Shown here one piece after another: positions 14,496-18,086 of a stretch of 18,086 nt of DNA (position 1 is its first letter; each line of letters starts with the position of its first letter). The notes below the pieces were generated by a model, which saw only the letters and a list, made by a program, of their open reading frames with translations, searched no databases and was not told the origin of the DNA. The stretch is from positions 1 to 18,086 of the forward strand of contig JAGXNU010000017.1 of the NCBI GenBank assembly GCA_019894815.1. Reading direction: 5' to 3'. The position numbers and the translations under genes were made by a program. The stretch comes from Promethearchaeota archaeon (GTDB lineage Archaea; Asgardarchaeota; Lokiarchaeia; Sigyniarchaeales; SOKP01).

Positions 14496-14725
14496 TCCCA
14501 CTCATCACGCAACTTTCTTTGAAATTCAACGCTACTAATTTTCCATGACTTTTGTTCTTTTAATATTTTTGATACTTTATTCGTTCCTGTTTTTTTGATT
14601 ATGATCTCATTACCCTTTAAATCAAAGACTAACCTGTCTCCTTGAACAATGCCTAATTTATCTCTAATCTCCTTAGGAATAGTAATTTGACCCTTCTCAC
14701 TAATAATGGATGTTCCTACAATCAT
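14492..14725 (-). CDS. vapB: VapB-type AbrB-family antitoxin
   Basis: This 77-residue protein has an N-terminal SpoVT/AbrB swapped-hairpin DNA-binding domain: ISEKGQITIPKEIRDKLGI (8-26), then GDRLVFDLKGNEIIIKK (29-45). A C-terminal tail (about 50-77, with KSWKISSVEFQRKLRDEWE) would wrap into the toxin's active site. Such antitoxins usually repress their own promoter. A palindrome overlapping the TATA-like box upstream fits that. It is the first gene of a two-gene operon with vapC. Confidence 0.9.
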   Translation of the reverse strand: MIVGTSIISEKGQITIPKEIRDKLGIVQGDRLVFDLKGNEIIIKKTGTNKVSKILKEQKSWKISSVEFQRKLRDEWE

Positions 14726-14749
14726 TTTTGATAACCTATTAATTCCTAC

Positions 14750-14770
14750 TTTATAATAAAGATTTCTTTA
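14750..14770 (-). promoter_or_regulatory. vapB: vapBC promoter with overlapping palindrome
   Basis: On the minus strand TTTATTATAAA (14750-14760) is a TATA-like box centred 30 bases before the vapB ATG. It overlaps a perfect palindrome, TAAAGA and TCTTTA separated by two bases (14757-14770). TTTACTTAT then occurs twice (14767-14775 and 14780-14788). This is a plausible autoregulatory operator. The rest of the 173-base gap to the aldo/keto reductase gene is AT-rich. Confidence 0.45.
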
Positions 14771-14898
14771 CTTATATGTTTTACTTATTTCTCAATTCAA
14801 AGAAATACTGTTTTAAAGATTAATTCTGAATGGAATAATCAACCTTTAAATTTTATTGCATAATATTTTATATCAATTAGATGTTTTAAGGTGAATAA

Positions 14899-15759
14899 AT
14901 GGAAACTCGCGTTTTTGGCAAAACCAGGGCCAAAATTACAATAATTGCTATGGGAGGATGCGGGCTCGGGTATGTTGATCAAATTGAAGCCGATAAGGCC
15001 GTAACGCTCGCATTGGACCATGGAATTAACATGATAGATGTCGCTCCAACCTATGGTAAGGCAGAAGAACGACTTAAACCTTGGATACAAAAATATAGGG
15101 ACAAATTTTTTCTAGCGGAAAAAACGATGAAAAGAACAAAGAAAGGGGCTTGGAGACAACTTAACCAATCGTTAGAACGTCTTAACACGACATACTTTGA
15201 TTTGTATCAGTTTCATGCGGTCTCATCAATGGAGGAATTAGATCAAATCCTTGGAAAAGATGGAGCCATGGAAGCCTTCAAAGAAGCTAAGGAAATAGGT
15301 TTAATAAAGCATATTGGTATTACGGCGCACGATGATGTAAGAATATTGCAGAAAGCACTCGAGTTATCCGATGATTTTGACACTGTTCTTCTTCCCGTTT
15401 ATGTTGCCTCGCTTGTAAACCCTGATCCCGTTAATGATTTTAAAAGTATTCTTCAAATTACTCGTGATAAAAACATTGGAGTTACAGCTATTAAAGCCAT
15501 TTCTAAAAACAGATGGAAAGCTGATCCTACATATAAAACGTGGTACGAACCTCTTGATAAACAAGAATTGGTTGACCAAGCCGTGTGGTTTACATTGTCA
15601 CAGGATGGAGTTACAACTTATTCCTTGCCCTGTGATGTGAGGCTATGGCCATTAGTATTGAATGCCGTTAAGCGATATAAGAAACTTGATACTGAAGAAC
15701 TAGAAAAGATAGTTAACATGGCAAGAGAAAATGAGTTTCAACCTCTATTTCCAGAGTAA
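14899..15759 (+). CDS. Aldo/keto reductase
   Basis: This 286-residue protein has the (beta/alpha)8 aldo/keto reductase pattern: an N-terminal TRVFGKTRAKITIIAMGGCG, the catalytic Asp47 and Tyr52 in MIDVAPTYGKAEERL, Lys75 in FLAEKT, and His106 in DLYQFHAV. It would reduce a carbonyl with NAD(P)H; the substrate is not evident. No cysteine cluster for an Fe-S centre, found in some larger archaeal relatives, is present at the C-terminus. The barrel's later strands read KHIGITAH, VLLPVYVA and IGVTAIKAI. The start is supported by AAGGTGA (14888-14894) just upstream. It is divergent from vapBC and followed by a gene with its own TATA-like box. Confidence 0.9.
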   Translation: METRVFGKTRAKITIIAMGGCGLGYVDQIEADKAVTLALDHGINMIDVAPTYGKAEERLKPWIQKYRDKFFLAEKTMKRTKKGAWRQLNQSLERLNTTYFDLYQFHAVSSMEELDQILGKDGAMEAFKEAKEIGLIKHIGITAHDDVRILQKALELSDDFDTVLLPVYVASLVNPDPVNDFKSILQITRDKNIGVTAIKAISKNRWKADPTYKTWYEPLDKQELVDQAVWFTLSQDGVTTYSLPCDVRLWPLVLNAVKRYKKLDTEELEKIVNMARENEFQPLFPE

Positions 15760-15804
15760 TAAATTTGTTAAATAAAAATTAACGAGTTTAAATCTTCATT
15801 TTTC

Positions 15805-15814
15805 TTTTATAAAG
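15805..15814 (+). promoter_or_regulatory. TATA box of the zinc-finger gene
   Basis: TTTTATAAAG is centred about 25 bases before the ATG at 15834, predicting a leaderless transcript from that ATG or the next one at 15837. Confidence 0.5.
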
Positions 15815-15833
15815 AACTAAATCATCAATATTC

Positions 15834-16211
15834 ATGATGTACCAACAAGAAATTAAGATGAAAGAAAATAGAAGTTTCGTGAAATGCTCTATATGCAAGA
15901 AAGAGATAATGGGAAAACATCGATTTATTAAGCTAGCAATGAATTACGGTGTAATTTGTAAAGAATGTGATAATAAATTCAATGATGATGAAATTGAGTT
16001 AATTTCAAACCTCTTTACCGCCTATGGAGGTTATTTTGGTTCCAAAAAAGGTACTTCTGAGAATTCAATACCTCAAATAATGAAGAAATTATCAAATCTG
16101 CATAAGGAAAGTGAAAAAAAAAATATCGAGATAAATGCGCTTGATATTAAAATACTCCATCAAGCATTACTTCATGGGATTTCACCCCGTCAAATTGTTC
16201 AAGGATTATAA
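15834..16211 (+). CDS. Small zinc-ribbon protein of unknown function
   Basis: This 125-residue protein has a zinc site of C18-x2-C21 and C42-x2-C45 (CSICKKE and CKECDNK) in the N-terminal half. A segment IELISNLFTAYGGYFGSKK (about 55-73) follows, then a linker rich in K, E and N. The C-terminal helix pair is ALDIKILHQALLHGISPRQI (about 102-121). The AYGGYFG and LHQALLHG phrases look conserved rather than random, and I recall similar small proteins from Asgard archaea, but I know no function. The zinc ribbon with helices would suit a nucleic-acid or protein adaptor. ATGs at 15834, 15837 and 15858 are possible starts; TATA spacing favours the first two. Confidence 0.7.
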   Translation: MMYQQEIKMKENRSFVKCSICKKEIMGKHRFIKLAMNYGVICKECDNKFNDDEIELISNLFTAYGGYFGSKKGTSENSIPQIMKKLSNLHKESEKKNIEINALDIKILHQALLHGISPRQIVQGL

Positions 16212-16586
16212 TTATTAACGGAGAAGTAGTAAGGATTTCCAAGATCCAGAGAGGTGTACAAATTAAAGTGAAAATCAGTTTTAACTAGTTCAAATTCAAT
16301 AATATTAAACTCCTTATCTTATACAGAAAAGTAAAAAATATAAAGATTTCTCGTTTAATACTTCCTATATATCTTATTTCATTAAGTTCAATAAAAATGT
16401 CCACTGATAAACTAAAAATGGGAGTTTTAGGACGCTCGAATAAGGATGTTTATTTCCTGAAGAATGGATAACGACCATAAAAGAGGGTAGAGATGGCTTG
16501 GAAATAGTTTTAGCTTCATACGAATAACAACGAACTCAAATTACTATTTAATTACCTTTAAAGGATTATAACCATGAGGATTCATT
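16212..16586. other. 375-base gap with possible gene remnant
   Basis: This stretch holds no intact gene over 30 codons that I can support. Bases 16212-16396 are AT-rich without recognisable structure apart from ordinary TATA-like stretches. Bases 16397-16527 hold a two-frame coding remnant, described separately. Bases 16528-16586 are the probable promoter and leader of the condensation-domain gene, with TATTTAATTA near 16542-16551. Confidence 0.5.
16397..16527 (+). pseudogene. Possible remnant of a dehydrogenase-like gene, broken by a frameshift
   Basis: From an ATG at 16397 one frame reads MSTDKLKMGVLGRSNKD and stops at 16471. A second frame, open from 16444, continues with LFPEEWITTIKEGRDGLEIV to a stop at 16527. 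Both look like real protein rather than noise: the first resembles, from memory, the opening strand of alanine-dehydrogenase-like or carboxyethylornithine-synthase-like enzymes (hydrophobic MGVLG then SNK), and the second a following helix and strand. The parts join only through a frameshift near 16445-16456, and nothing of the rest of such a gene remains. Base composition here is less A/T-rich than the surrounding gap. It could also be chance. Confidence 0.35.
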
Positions 16587-16594
16587 ATGATTAG
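16574..16594 (+). other. Six-codon upstream frame overlapping the condensation-gene start
   Basis: ATG at 16574 begins MRIHYD and stops at 16592-16594, overlapping the main ATG at 16587 in another frame. It may affect initiation or be chance. GAGG at 16576-16579 within it serves as the Shine-Dalgarno sequence of the main start. Confidence 0.25.
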
Positions 16595-17867
16595 AAAGTT
16601 GAATGATTTGGAATACCTGAATTTTTCCTTAGGACAACCTTACAACATAGTTATTGTGCTCCGGGTAAATTGTTATATCTCTACAGATGAGCTAAAAAAA
16701 GCTTTACGTAAAGCTCAAGAAAAGCATCCATTATTAAAAGTTCGAATCGAAGCTGATGATAAGGATATATTCTGGTTTACATCAAAAGAAGTAACGGAAA
16801 TTCCAATCGAAACTGCTGAATATAAAAGCGATGAACAAACCAATACATTTTTTCTTAAGAATTTAGAAACAAATTTTAATATGAAAGATAAAAACTCACC
16901 TCTTTTCCGTACAAGTCTTATTACATCCTTAGAACATAGTGATATTATACTCTGTGCTCAACACACCATTTCTGATGGATTATCCATGGTTCTTTTGACC
17001 AGAGATCTTATTGATTTTCTAAATACCCCCGATTTAGAAGTTAAATCAATAAATACCCCAATAAAAAAAGTGGATATTTTTTCTCCAAAAATCAGAAAGA
17101 TGATCCCCAAAAAAGCTTTTCGTACTAGAGCGTTGTTTTCTGTACTCCGAATATATCATTTTCTCAAATTTGGCAAAAAAAAGGAAGATATTCTTCATGA
17201 TTCTGATTATATAAAAGGTGATCTTAGGTTAATTTTATGGAAATTATCTGTAGATGAAACTGTTCTGTTTATTCAACTGTGTAAACAAAATAAAGTTTCG
17301 GTTCATAGTGCAATTAGTACCTTATTTCTACCAGAATTTTCCGCTATAAATAACCCAGTGAATCTTAGAAATAGATTAAATTATCCAATTGGAGAAGCTT
17401 TCGGTTTATACGCTAGTGGAGCAGTAGTGAAAATGAAATATAAGGAAAGCCAGGATTTTTGGATTAATGCTAAACAATATCAAAGTAAGCTACTCCGTTC
17501 CTTACGAGACAAAAATGTCTACAAAATTCATAAAATAGTTCATACAGGTGTTCCCATCGATCTTCTAAAAGAATTTGCAACAATCTTTTTAGATATAGCT
17601 AGTAATCAGGAAGCGTTTGCTATAACTAATTTAGGTTCTTTAGATCACATGGGTATTGAGTTCGATTCTAATAATATTTCGATTGAATCTTTTTATGGAG
17701 CACTTTCCTTCCCAATGGGAGCAATTACAGTGCTTGTATTCACTATGAAAGGCCAATTGCATTTCAATTTTCACTATCTTGAATCATATCATGATGCTCA
17801 AAGGATGAAAAAAATTGTAGAAAAAACAAAAAACAGAACTAAGGATTTATTGGCTAAAATGAAATAA
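16587..17867 (+). CDS. Condensation-domain-like acyltransferase (PapA5/wax-ester-synthase superfamily)
   Basis: This 426-residue stand-alone protein has the chloramphenicol-acetyltransferase-like fold of peptide-synthetase condensation domains, polyketide-associated acyltransferases and alcohol O-acetyltransferases. The active-site motif HHxxxDG appears as Q125-H126-TIS-D130-G131: the catalytic second histidine and DG are kept, but the first histidine is glutamine. Residues 31-53 (ISTDELKKALRKAQEKHPLL) are the usual N-terminal helix with HPLL, and VNLRNRL (about 258-264) and AITNLGSLD (about 352-360) are the conserved C-terminal-lobe motifs. It probably joins an activated acyl group to an alcohol or amine; the product is unknown. 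No carrier protein or adenylation gene is visible. AGGA supports the ATG at 16587. Confidence 0.8.
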   Translation: MIRKLNDLEYLNFSLGQPYNIVIVLRVNCYISTDELKKALRKAQEKHPLLKVRIEADDKDIFWFTSKEVTEIPIETAEYKSDEQTNTFFLKNLETNFNMKDKNSPLFRTSLITSLEHSDIILCAQHTISDGLSMVLLTRDLIDFLNTPDLEVKSINTPIKKVDIFSPKIRKMIPKKAFRTRALFSVLRIYHFLKFGKKKEDILHDSDYIKGDLRLILWKLSVDETVLFIQLCKQNKVSVHSAISTLFLPEFSAINNPVNLRNRLNYPIGEAFGLYASGAVVKMKYKESQDFWINAKQYQSKLLRSLRDKNVYKIHKIVHTGVPIDLLKEFATIFLDIASNQEAFAITNLGSLDHMGIEFDSNNISIESFYGALSFPMGAITVLVFTMKGQLHFNFHYLESYHDAQRMKKIVEKTKNRTKDLLAKMK

Positions 17868-17883
17868 ATCATTGAATTTCTAT

Positions 17884-17930
17884 TGTCCTGAGACAGAATC
17901 TACATTTTGAAATATTTTTTTAAAAAAGGA
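17884..17930 (+). terminator. Weak hairpin and T-tract behind the condensation gene
   Basis: A small TGTC/GACA hairpin (17884-17895) is followed by a seven-T run near 17924-17931. It is a possible terminator; the stem is too short to be convincing alone. Confidence 0.3.
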
Positions 17931-17994
17931 AGTATAGCTAAAGGTTACAATACTTAGAAAAAACTTTATTAACAATAAGATTAATGAGAAATTT

Positions 17995-18000
17995 AAGGTG
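17995..18000 (+). promoter_or_regulatory. Ribosome binding site of the tautomerase-like gene
   Basis: AAGGTG lies seven bases before the ATG at 18008 and supports that start. Confidence 0.6.
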
Positions 18001-18007
18001 TAAAAAT

Positions 18008-18086
18008 ATGCCAATAGTTCATGTTAATATGTGGAAAGGAATTTCCGAAGATAAAGCTAAACAAATAATATCAGGAATAACTAAAG
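18008..18086 (+). CDS. 4-oxalocrotonate-tautomerase-like protein, 5' end only
   Basis: The first 26 codons of a gene cut by the window end read MPIVHVNMWKGISEDKAKQ and onward. An initiator Met followed by Pro, then a short strand and a G-x-S/T-x-E-x-K/R-x-K helix start, is the hallmark of the 4-oxalocrotonate tautomerase family. In that family the Met is removed and Pro1 acts as the catalytic base in keto-enol tautomerisation. The full protein would be expected to be only 60-80 residues. A ribosome binding site lies at the proper distance. Confidence 0.8.
   Translation, partial: MPIVHVNMWKGISEDKAKQIISGITK

Overview
The window looks like chromosomal DNA of an AT-rich archaeon, most probably an Asgard archaeon (Promethearchaeota, Loki-like). 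This is inferred, not proven. The reasons are a roadblock-type protein with a coiled-coil tail, a stand-alone longin-like protein, archaeal SepF, thiolase genes paired with DUF35 genes, and archaeal promoters in which a TATA-like box lies about 25-30 bases before the start codon. No rRNA, tRNA, CRISPR array or insertion sequence was recognised.

Layout. Bases 1-2446 carry the C-terminal end of a membrane protein (3-191) whose stop codon overlaps the GTG start of a roadblock/coiled-coil protein, then a nucleotidyltransferase and a longin-like protein. Bases 2540-4310 hold a divergent pair: a long coiled-coil protein with a winged-helix-like tail (minus strand) and an O6-methylguanine-DNA methyltransferase (plus strand). 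Bases 4367-7710 form a serine-metabolism neighbourhood: a DUF1015 protein converges on SerA, and upstream of SerA lies a class V aminotransferase whose conserved N-terminus can be read in the DNA but is out of frame with its best-placed ATG. Bases 8003-9993 hold a PAP2 phosphatase, a DUF1847 cysteine-rich protein and a nitroreductase.

Bases 10089-13487 are the most interesting part: a four-gene minus-strand operon in the order DUF35, thiolase-like B, thiolase-like A, DUF35. Both thiolase-like proteins lack the usual nucleophilic cysteine and the GHP histidine, so the complex is unlikely to be an ordinary acetoacetyl-CoA thiolase. A thiolase-fold C-C lyase or aldolase, or a binding complex, is more plausible.

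Bases 13681-18086 contain sepF (behind a 10-bp inverted repeat), a vapBC toxin-antitoxin pair, an aldo/keto reductase, a small zinc-finger protein of unknown function, a short decayed-gene candidate, a condensation-domain-like acyltransferase and the first codons of a 4-oxalocrotonate-tautomerase-like gene cut by the window end.

Two modes of translation start are visible. Several genes behind their own TATA-like box appear leaderless or nearly so, whereas operon-internal genes carry strong Shine-Dalgarno sequences (for example AGGAGGT and GGAGGGG in the thiolase operon).
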